Both the position numbers and the translations under genes were made by a program. From an uncultured Pelagibacteraceae bacterium (GTDB lineage: Bacteria; Pseudomonadota; Alphaproteobacteria; Pelagibacterales; Pelagibacteraceae): a stretch of DNA of 64,000 nucleotides. This document shows, in pieces, positions 18,840-28,650 of the stretch (its first letter is position 1; every line of letters starts with the position of its first letter). The stretch is from assembly GCA_902572475.1 (NCBI GenBank), contig CACGGB010000004.1, positions 1 to 64,000 of the forward strand. The letters are read 5' to 3'. The notes beneath the pieces were generated by a model. That model was given only the letters and a program-made list of their open reading frames with translations, was not told the origin of the DNA and made no database searches.

Positions 18840-20697
18840 TTCTAAATAAGCTTAATAATCCTCCGAAAGATAGCATTATCACTGATATCCATATCCAAAT
18901 CATAAGAGGTTTTTTTTGAAATTTAATATTATAATATTCAGATCGATCAATGTTGCTCATGGTTAAGTAATAATCTCTGAAAAAATTTGTTTGAATAGAT
19001 GCTTCATAAGTTAATGTTTGAGGATTATCGTATATTCTTATTTCGGGATTTAGCATCCTTTTCTCTTTAGTTTTAGTGTCACTCACACTAATTTTGCCAA
19101 CAACTGCTTTGTAATTGACCTGCTGAAATAATTCCAAATCTTGAAAAACAAAATTATAGTTATCAATTTGAATAGTTTCACCTAACTTTAAATTGAAATC
19201 CTTTTCTTCAGAAAAATTATGGTTTAGTCCAATAAAAAAAATTAGAAAACCAAAGGATATATGAGAAATAATTCTTGGAAAATTAATCAAGGGTTTTTTA
19301 AAAATATCAAAAAACGATGACATAATCAAAAATAAGGATGATATAATTACAAGATTAGAAATAATACTGTAACTTCTAAAAAGATTGATAATCACAAAAT
19401 TTAAAAAAATTGCTCCACATAGTATAAAAAATGATAATTTTAAATTAGAAAATTTATTTTTAATCCACTTGGTTTGGGGTCCAATAGCCATAAAAATTAA
19501 AAATATTATTACTATAGGTATGATTACAGCATTATAGAAAGGCGGACCCACAGAAATTTTATAATTTGTGAGCACATCTGTAAAAATTGGATATAGAGTC
19601 CCTAATAAAACTGTTAATAGGTAAAACATCATAAACCAATTATTTATCAAAATAAAAGTTTCTCTACTATTTGAATTAATTTCAGCATTAATCGGCTTAT
19701 ATTTTTTAAATAAAAAATAAATTGAAGTTAAAATCATTAAGCTTAAAAATATAAGAATAAAGATACCTCTGGAGGGATCATTTGCAAAAGTGTGAACTGA
19801 ATTCAATATTCCAGATCGTACTAAAAAGGTGCCAGTAACACTTAAAATAAAAGTTAATAAGCAAAGTATTATTGTCCAAAAATAAAGTAAGTTTCTCTTT
19901 TCTAGGACTAGTAAGGAATGCATAAGAGCTGTCATTGCAAACCAAGGTAACAGCGAAGCATTTTCTACTGGGTCCCAAAACCAAAATCCTCCCCAACCCA
20001 ATTCATAGTATGCCCAAATAGAGCCTATTAAAATCCCTAGTGTTTGAAAAGCCCAAGAAATTAAAACCCAGCTTTTAATCGAAATAGCAAAAAATTTATT
20101 TGAATAGTTGGTAATAAGTGAGGCCATCGCTGCTGAGAAATAAATAGAAGAACCTACAAAACCTACATAAAGTAGCGGGGGATGGATCGCCAAAGCGGGA
20201 TCCTGTAGAATTGGATTTAATCCTAACCCTTCGTTTGGTATTGGATCGATCTTACTAAATGGATTTGAATTAAATATTATAAAAAATAAAAAACCTAAAA
20301 TTAAAAAATTCTGAATTATCAAAGTGTAAAGTCTAAAATCTTTAGGATGTTTTTTATTGAAGATCAAAAATAAAAATGAAAAAAAAGTAAGAATTATTAC
20401 CCATAGTAACAAGCTACCTTCATGGTTTCCCCATGTACCAGAAATTTTGTAAAAAATTGGCTTTAAAGAATGTGAATTTTGGTAGACAGTGATTAAAGAA
20501 AAATCAGATACCAGAAAAGCTGATACAAGCGTAAAAAAACAAATTAAAATTGCTGTACATTGAAGAAGGCCTATTTGGAAGATTTTTTTAAAAATTATAT
20601 TGTCAGATATTTTTAAGCAATTAAAAGAATAGTTAATAATTAAACAACTAAAGAAGATATTTAAAAATAATAATAAATTTCCAATATTACTTAACAT
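18823..20697 (-). CDS. ccmF: Heme lyase CcmF
   Basis: GTWGNHEGSLLLWV, ELGWGGFWFWDPVENASLLPW. Confidence 0.97.
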   Translation of the reverse strand: MLSNIGNLLLFLNIFFSCLIINYSFNCLKISDNIIFKKIFQIGLLQCTAILICFFTLVSAFLVSDFSLITVYQNSHSLKPIFYKISGTWGNHEGSLLLWVIILTFFSFLFLIFNKKHPKDFRLYTLIIQNFLILGFLFFIIFNSNPFSKIDPIPNEGLGLNPILQDPALAIHPPLLYVGFVGSSIYFSAAMASLITNYSNKFFAISIKSWVLISWAFQTLGILIGSIWAYYELGWGGFWFWDPVENASLLPWFAMTALMHSLLVLEKRNLLYFWTIILCLLTFILSVTGTFLVRSGILNSVHTFANDPSRGIFILIFLSLMILTSIYFLFKKYKPINAEINSNSRETFILINNWFMMFYLLTVLLGTLYPIFTDVLTNYKISVGPPFYNAVIIPIVIIFLIFMAIGPQTKWIKNKFSNLKLSFFILCGAIFLNFVIINLFRSYSIISNLVIISSLFLIMSSFFDIFKKPLINFPRIISHISFGFLIFFIGLNHNFSEEKDFNLKLGETIQIDNYNFVFQDLELFQQVNYKAVVGKISVSDTKTKEKRMLNPEIRIYDNPQTLTYEASIQTNFFRDYYLTMSNIDRSEYYNIKFQKKPLMIWIWISVIMLSFGGLLSLFRNAKHN

Positions 20698-21115
20698 CTT
20701 CTTTCATCATATTTTTTAATTCTGGAGGCATATAATTCTCATCATGCTTCGCTAAAATCCTGTCAGCGATAAAAAACTTCTTATCTTGTAATTTACCCTC
20801 AGCCACAACCCCTTTGCCTTCAGCAAACAAATTTGGAATAGTTCCTTTGAAGCTCACTTTAATTTCGTTTTTGAAGTCAGTTATTATAAATCTTATTTCT
20901 TGATCTTTTATCTTTAAAGTGTTTTTTTTTACCATACCGCCAACTCTTATTCTTTTATTGAAATCAATATCCTGGTTTATTTTAATGTCAGTAGGTGAGT
21001 TGAAGTAGAGTAAATTTTTGTTTAAAGCACTTAAAATTAAAATAACCCCAATTACAGAGATTGATAAAAATACTACCAAAAGAGATGCTCTTTTTTTTAC
21101 TTTTTTTGGAAGCAT
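20687..21115 (-). CDS. ccmE: Cytochrome c maturation protein CcmE
   Basis: RVGGMVK, VVAEG, ILAKHDENYMP heme-binding motif. Confidence 0.96.
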   Translation of the reverse strand: MLPKKVKKRASLLVVFLSISVIGVILILSALNKNLLYFNSPTDIKINQDIDFNKRIRVGGMVKKNTLKIKDQEIRFIITDFKNEIKVSFKGTIPNLFAEGKGVVAEGKLQDKKFFIADRILAKHDENYMPPELKNMMKEDVK

Positions 21116-21123
21116 TAAATGCT

Positions 21124-21357
21124 TTAAATTGTTTTATTATAAGATGATAAAACTTTTGAAGCAATTTTAGAATTTTCTAAAACTGTTTTTTTCTGTTCAA
21201 TAGAAAGCTCTTCGATTTCTTTTGCAAATTCCTTTTCGTACTTCTTCAATGTTTTTCTAGTTTTGTAGTAAAATATTCCACATGCAAGAAAAGTAATCAA
21301 AAAAGATGACCAGACGAATATGCCATAGCCGTTCATTGAAATAAACTCGTTAATCAT
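21124..21357 (-). CDS. ccmD: CcmD-like heme exporter small protein
   Basis: Small protein with MNGYGIFVWSSF TM motif, lies between ccmC and ccmE. Confidence 0.75.
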   Translation of the reverse strand: MINEFISMNGYGIFVWSSFLITFLACGIFYYKTRKTLKKYEKEFAKEIEELSIEQKKTVLENSKIASKVLSSYNKTI

Positions 21358-22060
21358 ATCTTTTTAAATTTTTTTTCTTAATTCTAATGATTTCTGTCTT
21401 ATATTTCATCAGAAAAATTAGCGCACAGTACAAAATTAACACTAAAAACATAAGCAATAAGGGTGTTAGCATTGATGAATGTATAGTACTTGATCCTGAA
21501 ATTTTAATACTAGCAGGCTGGTGAAGTGTGCTCCACCATTCAACAGAATACTTTATTATTGGAATGTTTATCAAACCAACTGCAGCAATAAGGCTAGAAA
21601 TTTTATTAGCTCTATCTTCTTCAGAGATTAGTTTTTGAATAGCTATAAACATTACATAAAAAAGAGCAAGGATAGACATTGAGGTGATTCTAGCATCCCA
21701 GACCCAAAAAGTACCCCAAGTAGGCTGCCCCCAAATAGATCCGGTTACTATTGCAATACAAGTGAACATCAAACCTATTGGAGCTATACTTTTTGTAATT
21801 AATGTTAAATATTTAATTTTGAAAATAAAATTTACAATTGACATAAAAGCTATACATGTAAAAGAAGCTAGACCTATCCAAGCAGCTGGAACGTGTACGT
21901 ACATAATTCTCACACTATCTCCTTGTAGATAGTCAGGCGGTGATAAAATTAATGCAAATGAAAGAGCCGCTAAAAGTAAAACAAAAAATATAGAATTTAT
22001 AAAATTTGTCAGTCTTTCAATCCAAATAAAGATATTGCTGTTATTTATAAAATTAAACAT
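21350..22060 (-). CDS. ccmC: Heme exporter CcmC
   Basis: MYVHVPAAW, WGTFWVWDARITSMSIL, NIPIIKYSVEWWSTLHQPAS. Confidence 0.97.
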   Translation of the reverse strand: MFNFINNSNIFIWIERLTNFINSIFFVLLLAALSFALILSPPDYLQGDSVRIMYVHVPAAWIGLASFTCIAFMSIVNFIFKIKYLTLITKSIAPIGLMFTCIAIVTGSIWGQPTWGTFWVWDARITSMSILALFYVMFIAIQKLISEEDRANKISSLIAAVGLINIPIIKYSVEWWSTLHQPASIKISGSSTIHSSMLTPLLLMFLVLILYCALIFLMKYKTEIIRIKKKNLKRYD

Positions 22061-22106
22061 CTGACTTAACTACTATAATAATATTTTTTTGTGAAGTTCT
22101 ATTATG

Positions 22107-22160
22107 AGCCCAATTGAGAACTGGAGGGAGTAATGTAATAAGATTGTTCCCAATTAGGCT
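22107..22160 (-). ncRNA. Long stem-loop in ccmC 5' leader / hspQ 3' region (unidentified RNA element)
   Basis: Arms 22107-22121 AGCCCAATTGAGAAC and 22146-22160 GTTCCCAATTAGGCT; on minus strand 15/15 pairs (13 WC plus 2 G.U). Confidence 0.5.
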
Positions 22161-22234
22161 AAAACACTAAAAAATTAAATAATTTCTATGTCTTAGATTT
22201 GAATAAATATTGTTTTATTTTAGGCGATTGCCAA

Positions 22235-22558
22235 TTAGTTTGATATTTTGAAGTAACTTGCGCCTTTTTTACCCGAAAAGATTTCTTCTATAAGAGGGTG
22301 TTTAACTGGCTCCTTAGATTTATCTAATAACAAATTTTGTTCAGATACATAAGCTTCATAAGTCACGTCATTACTTTCAGCCAGTAGATGATAAAACGGC
22401 TGGTCTTTTCTAGGTCTAACCTCTTTTGGTATTGACTGATACCATTCCTCAGAATTGTTAAATTCAAAATCCACGTCGTAGATGACACCCCTAAAATCAA
22501 AATGACGATGTTTAACAACTTCACCAATTGAAAACTTTGCACTATTACTTGTTGCCAT
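22235..22558 (-). CDS. hspQ: Heat-shock protein HspQ / YccV-like hemimethylated-DNA-binding family
   Basis: FSIGEVVKHRHFDFRGVIYDVDFEF, RPRKDQPFYHLLAE. Confidence 0.92.
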   Translation of the reverse strand: MATSNSAKFSIGEVVKHRHFDFRGVIYDVDFEFNNSEEWYQSIPKEVRPRKDQPFYHLLAESNDVTYEAYVSEQNLLLDKSKEPVKHPLIEEIFSGKKGASYFKISN

Positions 22559-22635
22559 ATCTTATAGTTAATAATTTTTTTGTTAAAATCAATATCTAAT
22601 TTGTTAAAATTTTATAATATGTTAGTCTATATTTT

Positions 22636-23181
22636 GTGAATAAGTCATTTTTAAAATTCATCACAGACTTTGGACCTTTATTAATTTTTTTTATTATTTA
22701 TTACAAAAGTGGCAATAATTTAATTGTTGCGATACCGCCATTAATAATTGCAACTATTTTAGCAGTTGCAATTATGTATTTTGCTGAAAAAAAAATACCC
22801 TATGTTCCATTAACTGGAGGCGTTATAATCACTCTTTTTGGAGGTCTAACTTTATATTTTAATAATCCTGTATTTATTTATATGAAGCCTACAATAGTAA
22901 ACATTATATTTGCCGGTGTGTTAATTATAAGCAAAATCTTTTTTCAAAAAAATTTTCTTAAATTATTTTTACAAACTGCATTTCAGTTAAACGAGATGGG
23001 CTGGGATAAATTAAATTTTAGATGGGCATATTTTTTTATTTTTCTGGCTATTCTAAATGAAATAGTATGGCGAACACAGCCTGAAACAACTTGGGTAAAT
23101 TTTAAAGTATGGGGAATATTACCAATTACTTTTATATTCACTGCTTCACAAATACCCTTGATTAACAAATATAAGATATGA
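22636..23181 (+). CDS. YciB / inner membrane septation protein family
   Basis: DFGPLLIFFIIYY, LNEIVWRTQPETTWVNFKVWGILP. Confidence 0.9.
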   Translation: MNKSFLKFITDFGPLLIFFIIYYKSGNNLIVAIPPLIIATILAVAIMYFAEKKIPYVPLTGGVIITLFGGLTLYFNNPVFIYMKPTIVNIIFAGVLIISKIFFQKNFLKLFLQTAFQLNEMGWDKLNFRWAYFFIFLAILNEIVWRTQPETTWVNFKVWGILPITFIFTASQIPLINKYKI

Positions 23182-23525
23182 AAAATTTAAGACTTGTAAT
23201 TAATAATGATAAAAAGGGAGTCGAAAAAGAAAAATTTTTTATTAAAAAAGAACTTCAGTGTATATTAAATCTTTACGCTAAAATGGTTTCTAATGGTTCA
23301 TGGAAAGATTATTCCTTTTCCTCTGGTTCTAGAGAGGTATCATTTGAAGTCTACCAGAGAAATTCGGACAAGCCATTTCTTAGGATAACTAAAAATCTAA
23401 AACCTACTTATTTAAATGAGAAATTTTTAATTAAAGATAGAAATGGAAATATTTTAAAAAAATCAGAAAATTTAAATTCACTGATTAATAAAACTAGCTG
23501 GAATAAACTTAGATTAATTAAATGA
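23178..23525 (+). CDS. DUF2794-like conserved alphaproteobacterial protein
   Basis: ELQCILNLYAKMVSNGSWKDYSFS...EVSFEVYQR. Confidence 0.7.
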   Translation: MKNLRLVINNDKKGVEKEKFFIKKELQCILNLYAKMVSNGSWKDYSFSSGSREVSFEVYQRNSDKPFLRITKNLKPTYLNEKFLIKDRNGNILKKSENLNSLINKTSWNKLRLIK

Positions 23526-24278
23526 TTATCTTCTTTGACCAAAAAGTCTTAGAAGCATAATGAAAAGATTTATGAAATCTAGGTAAAGTGTTAAAGCTCC
23601 CATAACAGCTTTCTTGCCCATTAGTTCGCCGCTATCACTAACCATATACATATTTTTAATTTTTTGGGTATCATAAGCTGTTAAACCGACAAATACTAAG
23701 ACACCAATAATCGAGATAACAAAATACATCATTGAAGATTTCATAAAAATATTTACCAAGGATGCAATTATTATTCCAAATAAACCCATCATAAGGAAAG
23801 AACCAAGTTTTGTAAGATCTCGTTTGGTTGTATAACCATAAATACTCATAGCTCCAAAAGTACCGGCTGTAATAAAGAAAACTCTTGTTATGCTAGCACC
23901 AGTATATATTAAAAATATTGATGATAGTGATGCTCCCATTAATGCTGCAAACACCCAGAAAGTAGTCTGTGCTTTAGCTGCAGACATTTTTGCTATTCCG
24001 AAACTCATATAAAAAACAACAGCCAATGGAGCTAACATTATTACCCATTTCAAACCTGATGCATATATTGTGTTTCCAAAATTAGTTAATCCTAATATTT
24101 GACCTTCAGCAGAAGTGACAACTGCCATTTTGAAAAAGAATAAAGCAACAAATCCTGTTAACAGCACACCAGAAGCCATATAATTATAAACTTTAAGCAT
24201 ATAAGATCTAAGGCCTTGATCTAAAATTGCTTCAGAGGCTGAGGAACGTACTGTTGATCTATGTTTATTAATTTCCAT
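23526..24278 (-). CDS. Bax inhibitor-1/YccA family membrane protein
   Basis: Seven TM; FVGLTAYDTQKIK, ALTLYLDFINLFIMLLRLFGQRR. Confidence 0.93.
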   Translation of the reverse strand: MEINKHRSTVRSSASEAILDQGLRSYMLKVYNYMASGVLLTGFVALFFFKMAVVTSAEGQILGLTNFGNTIYASGLKWVIMLAPLAVVFYMSFGIAKMSAAKAQTTFWVFAALMGASLSSIFLIYTGASITRVFFITAGTFGAMSIYGYTTKRDLTKLGSFLMMGLFGIIIASLVNIFMKSSMMYFVISIIGVLVFVGLTAYDTQKIKNMYMVSDSGELMGKKAVMGALTLYLDFINLFIMLLRLFGQRR

Positions 24279-24358
24279 ACGTTAATATATATGTTTTTTA
24301 AAATACTTTTCAATAGGCAAAAATTGACCTAAAAAACTATTATAATTGTTACAATTTT

Positions 24359-25396
24359 ATGAAATTTAAAAAACTAGGCACCACGGACTTAGACGTGAGT
24401 TTAATATGTTTAGGAACTATGACATGGGGCACACAAAACACTGAAAAAGATGCTTTTGAACAAATGGATTATTCCATAGATAAAGGAATAAATTTTTTTG
24501 ATACGGCAGAACTTTATTCTGTGCCACCCAATTCAGATTCTTATGGCAAGACAGAAGCGATGATTGGAAATTGGTTTGAGAAAAGAAAAAATAGAGAAAA
24601 AATTATTTTAGCTACAAAAGTAGCGGGACCAGGATGCAACTGGATAAGAGGTGGAGGAAACAATTTTAATGAAAAAACAATAGGTGAAGCGATCAATGGA
24701 AGTTTGAAAAGGCTAAAAACAGATTATATTGATTTGTATCAATTACATTGGCCTGAAAGATCTACAAATTTTTTTGGCAAAAGAGATTACACGTTAGACA
24801 GCGAAGAAGGTGAATGGAATAGTTTTGAAAGTGTTCTTAAAGCTCTAGAAAAATTTATTAAAATTGGCAAAATTAGATACATTGGTATGTCAAATGAAAC
24901 ACCCTATGGCTTATCAAAATATATCGAACTAGCAAAAAATAAAAATTTACCTAGGATGATGTCAGTTCAAAACCCTTATAATTTAGTAAACAGAACTTAC
25001 GAAATTGGTATGTCTGAAATTTCAATAAGAGAAAAATGCGGACTTCTAGTTTATTATCCGCTTGCCACAGGAGCTCTCTCAGGAAAATATAGAAAAGGTC
25101 AAATGCCGAAAAATTCTAGGCAAGCTTTATTTAAAGGATGGGAAAGACATCTTAATCCTTTAGCTATGAAAGCTTATGAAGAGTATTATAAACTTGCTAA
25201 AGAATACGATATGACGATGGCACAATTAGCTCAAGCGTTCGTTAATACTAGGCCTTTTGTTACTAGTAATATTATAGGCGCAACAACCATGGATCAATTA
25301 AAAGAAAATATAGATAGTGTTAATATTGAGCTGTCTGACGAAATTATGGAAAAGATTAATATGATTCATAACAATAATCCAAACCCATCTCCTTAA
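24359..25396 (+). CDS. Aldo/keto reductase (Tas-like)
   Basis: INFFDTAELY, DYIDLYQLHWPER, IIGATTMDQLKEN. Confidence 0.93.
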   Translation: MKFKKLGTTDLDVSLICLGTMTWGTQNTEKDAFEQMDYSIDKGINFFDTAELYSVPPNSDSYGKTEAMIGNWFEKRKNREKIILATKVAGPGCNWIRGGGNNFNEKTIGEAINGSLKRLKTDYIDLYQLHWPERSTNFFGKRDYTLDSEEGEWNSFESVLKALEKFIKIGKIRYIGMSNETPYGLSKYIELAKNKNLPRMMSVQNPYNLVNRTYEIGMSEISIREKCGLLVYYPLATGALSGKYRKGQMPKNSRQALFKGWERHLNPLAMKAYEEYYKLAKEYDMTMAQLAQAFVNTRPFVTSNIIGATTMDQLKENIDSVNIELSDEIMEKINMIHNNNPNPSP

Positions 25397-25439
25397 TTCA
25401 AAGCATTGAAATAGATAATTTTTAGTATAAAAATAAAAC

Positions 25440-25940
25440 ATGTTTTTTAAAAAAATTTTTATATTGCTGATTTTAATCGTTTTTTCTTCTAACGCTCTTG
25501 CCGTTACGCCTAGATCAACCGGAAAATATAAAAACTGGGAAAGTTTTGTTGCAGAGACTGATAAAGGTAAAATTTGTTTCGCTCAAACCGTTCCCACAAA
25601 AAGAGCACCTGCAGCAGTTAAAAGAGATAAATCTAAATTATTTGTCACTTTTAGACCATCAGAGGAAATCAAAGATGAAGTAAGTTTAACAAGTGGTCAC
25701 GATTATAAGACATCAAGTGTAACTGCTAGCTCTGGGAAAAGAAGATACTCATTTTTTTCTCAAAAAGAATTTGCCTGGTTATTAGATGATCAAGAAGAAA
25801 AAAAATTTATTCAACTTATGAAAAGAGCAACAGATATAATTGTCAAAGCAAGAACTACAAATGGAGCTGAAACTACTGATCACTATTCAATGATGGGTTT
25901 CACAAAAGCATACAATACGGCAAAAAAGACTTGCAGTTAA
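25440..25940 (+). CDS. Exported protein, invasion-associated locus B (IalB)-like
   Basis: Signal peptide; W..F......G.ICFAQ...SK and C-terminal ...TFKAY-type ending with AKKTC. Confidence 0.6.
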   Translation: MFFKKIFILLILIVFSSNALAVTPRSTGKYKNWESFVAETDKGKICFAQTVPTKRAPAAVKRDKSKLFVTFRPSEEIKDEVSLTSGHDYKTSSVTASSGKRRYSFFSQKEFAWLLDDQEEKKFIQLMKRATDIIVKARTTNGAETTDHYSMMGFTKAYNTAKKTCS

Positions 25941-27125
25941 ATGAAAAAAATTGTTTTAGCCTACTCAGGCGGTTTAGATACATCTATAATTTTAAGATGG
26001 TTACAAGAAAATTATAATGCTGAGATAATAGCTTACACCTCTGATATTGGGCAAGTTTTGAATAAAAAAAAGATTGTAAAAAATGCTAAAAGGTTAGGCG
26101 TTAAAAAAATAATTATTGAAGATCTAAAAAATATCTTTGTTAAAGATTATGTTTTTCCAATGATAAGAGCTCATGCAGTTTATGAGGGAGTGTATTTATT
26201 GGGAACATCTATTGCCAGGCCGTTAATTGCTAAAAGACAGGTTGAGATTGCAAAAAAATTTAAAGCTTTTGCAGTTTCTCATGGCGCAACAGGAAAAGGA
26301 AACGATCAAGTAAGATTTGAGCTTGGTTACGCATATTTTGGTAAAAATAAGATTAAAACTATAGCACCTTGGAGAGAATGGAAATTACAATCAAGAGCAG
26401 ATTTAATTAAATACGCCAAAAAAAACAAAATACCTATTCCTAAAGATAAAAAAGGAGCACCACCATTTTCCGTAGATGACAATATTTTTCATACCTCAAC
26501 AGAAGGCAAAGTTTTAGAAAATCCAAAAAACCCTGCTCCTGAATTTATTTACCAGAGAACAGTTTCACCTCAAAAAGCTCCTAACAAACCCACAAAAGTA
26601 AAAATTACTTTTAAAAACAGTGACCCAATTGCAGTAAATGGAAAAAAATTAAGTCCTGAAAAGCTTTTAAGTAAATTAAATATTCTGGCAGGAAAAAATG
26701 GGATAGGAAGAGTTGATCTAGTTGAAAATAGATTTATTGGGATTAAATCTAGAGGTGTTTACGAAACTCCAGGAGGTACTTTGTTATATACTGCACATAG
26801 AGCTATAGAATCTGTAACTCTTGATAAAGAAACTGCTCACAAAAAAGAGAGAATAATGCCAGCATATGCTGAACTAGTTTACAACGGTTACTGGTTTTCA
26901 AAAAAAAGATTAAAATTACAAAAACTAATTGATAAAAAAAGAAAAAAAGTATCTGGTGATATTGTTTTAAGTTTATGTAAAGGGAACGTAACTATTTTAT
27001 CAAGAAGGACAAAAAATAAAGCTTATTCAATGAAAAAAGTTTCTTTTGAGGAGAATAAAACCTTTAATAAAAGAAAAGTTGAAAATTTCATAAAATTTCA
27101 CTCTAAACAGTTAAATAAAGCGTAA
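25941..27125 (+). CDS. argG: Argininosuccinate synthase
   Basis: LAYSGGLDTSIIL, GATGKGNDQVRFE, PGGTLLYTAHRAIESVTLD. Confidence 0.98.
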   Translation: MKKIVLAYSGGLDTSIILRWLQENYNAEIIAYTSDIGQVLNKKKIVKNAKRLGVKKIIIEDLKNIFVKDYVFPMIRAHAVYEGVYLLGTSIARPLIAKRQVEIAKKFKAFAVSHGATGKGNDQVRFELGYAYFGKNKIKTIAPWREWKLQSRADLIKYAKKNKIPIPKDKKGAPPFSVDDNIFHTSTEGKVLENPKNPAPEFIYQRTVSPQKAPNKPTKVKITFKNSDPIAVNGKKLSPEKLLSKLNILAGKNGIGRVDLVENRFIGIKSRGVYETPGGTLLYTAHRAIESVTLDKETAHKKERIMPAYAELVYNGYWFSKKRLKLQKLIDKKRKKVSGDIVLSLCKGNVTILSRRTKNKAYSMKKVSFEENKTFNKRKVENFIKFHSKQLNKA

Positions 27126-27147
27126 ATTTTTGATAGATTAATATCAA

Positions 27148-27534
27148 ATGAACAGTTCGATTCGAAATATTCAGTTAGTTGCGGTTATAGTTGTTCTTGT
27201 ATCAACTATTATTGCTTTCTTTTTAGAAATGAAAGAAATGTACGACAACAAAGACATTACATTAGCTGATTTGCTTTTGATGTTCATTTATATCGAAGTA
27301 ATCGGTTTAGTGAGATCTTATTGGGAAACTCAATCCGTAAGAATAACATATCCTTTAATCATAGCTATTACGGCACTAGCTCGTTTCATAATATTACAAG
27401 ATAAAGAGAGTGACCCAGCAAACTTAATTTATATTTCTTTAGCTATTTTAATAGTAGCGATTGCTACAGTTATTATAAGATTTAGAAATAGTAAATACTT
27501 GAAAATTGAAAAGTCTAGGTCAAGCGAGCTTTAA
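27148..27534 (+). CDS. PsiE-like membrane protein
   Basis: LLLMFIYIEVIGLVRSYWETQSVRITYPLIIAITALARFIIL. Confidence 0.75.
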   Translation: MNSSIRNIQLVAVIVVLVSTIIAFFLEMKEMYDNKDITLADLLLMFIYIEVIGLVRSYWETQSVRITYPLIIAITALARFIILQDKESDPANLIYISLAILIVAIATVIIRFRNSKYLKIEKSRSSEL

Positions 27535-28357
27535 AACAAGTTAAAGTATTTTTTAATAAACATGCAATTGTCATTGGGCCTACGCCTCCTGGTACAGGAG
27601 TTATTGCTTTAACATTATCTTTAAGCTCATCAAAATTTACGTCTCCTACTATTTTTTCTCCTACTTTATTTATGCCAACATCTATAACAATTGCATTTTT
27701 TTTTACCCAATTTTTTTTAATCAAATTAGGGGCTCCAACAGCTGCTACTAAAATATCTGCTTTGAGGCACTCATTTTGTAAATTATTTGTTTTTGAATGA
27801 ACTATAGTTACTGTGCAATTTTCCTTTAGTAATAGTTGAGCCATTGGTTTACCATTTAAGTTAGATCTTCCTACTATAACAGCATGTTTGCCTGCTAAAT
27901 TCGGTTCTATCTTTTTAATTAATAAAAGACATCCTAAAGGTGTGCATGGAACGATTGAGTCATAACCTGATGAAAGATTACCAACATTTATTGGGTTAAA
28001 ACCGTCTACATCTTTTGATGGATTAATTGCGTTAATAACTTTCTCTTTACTTATTTGATTGGGCAAAGGAAGTTGAACTAAGATACCAGAAATTTCATCG
28101 TTTTTATTCAATTCTTTAATTTTTTCTAAGATATCTTTTTCACTCACATTTTTTGGATATCTAATTATTTCAGATTTAATGCCAACTTCTCTAGCACTTT
28201 TTTCTTTATTCTTTACGTATATTAAACTAGGCGCAAAATCTCCAACCAAGATAACTGTAAGACTGGGTGTTTTACCGCTCTTTTTCTTTAAATCTGAAAT
28301 TTCTTTTTTAATTTCATTCCTAATAATCTCTGCATGTTTTTTTCCATCAATAATCAT
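27515..28357 (-). CDS. folD: Bifunctional methylenetetrahydrofolate dehydrogenase/cyclohydrolase
   Basis: ILVQLPLPNQI, DVDGFNPINVG, VIVGRSNLNGKPMAQLLL, TPVPGGVGPMTIA. Confidence 0.98.
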   Translation of the reverse strand: MIIDGKKHAEIIRNEIKKEISDLKKKSGKTPSLTVILVGDFAPSLIYVKNKEKSAREVGIKSEIIRYPKNVSEKDILEKIKELNKNDEISGILVQLPLPNQISKEKVINAINPSKDVDGFNPINVGNLSSGYDSIVPCTPLGCLLLIKKIEPNLAGKHAVIVGRSNLNGKPMAQLLLKENCTVTIVHSKTNNLQNECLKADILVAAVGAPNLIKKNWVKKNAIVIDVGINKVGEKIVGDVNFDELKDNVKAITPVPGGVGPMTIACLLKNTLTCFKARLT

Positions 28358-28650
28358 CTTAAAAATAATCCTGGTGCAAAAATTTCAAAGATTAAATTCC
28401 TAAAAAACATCAGTCCTAAGATCAGTATCACTGGAGAGATATCTATAGACCCTAAGTTGGGTAAAAATCTTCTGATAAAATTTAAAGGTGGAGCTGTAAG
28501 TTTGTAAGAAACATCTAAAACAGAATATACGAACCTATTACTTGTATTTAAAACATTAAAAGCAACCAGCCAGCTAAATATTACGTGAATAATTAATATC
28601 CAAATGTAAAGGCTTACTATATTATCGAATAGAATTAATATCGACTTCAT
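28354..28650 (-). CDS. YggT family membrane protein
   Basis: LDVSYKLTAPPLNFIRRFLPNLGSIDISPVILILGL. Confidence 0.9.
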   Translation of the reverse strand: MKSILILFDNIVSLYIWILIIHVIFSWLVAFNVLNTSNRFVYSVLDVSYKLTAPPLNFIRRFLPNLGSIDISPVILILGLMFFRNLIFEIFAPGLFLR

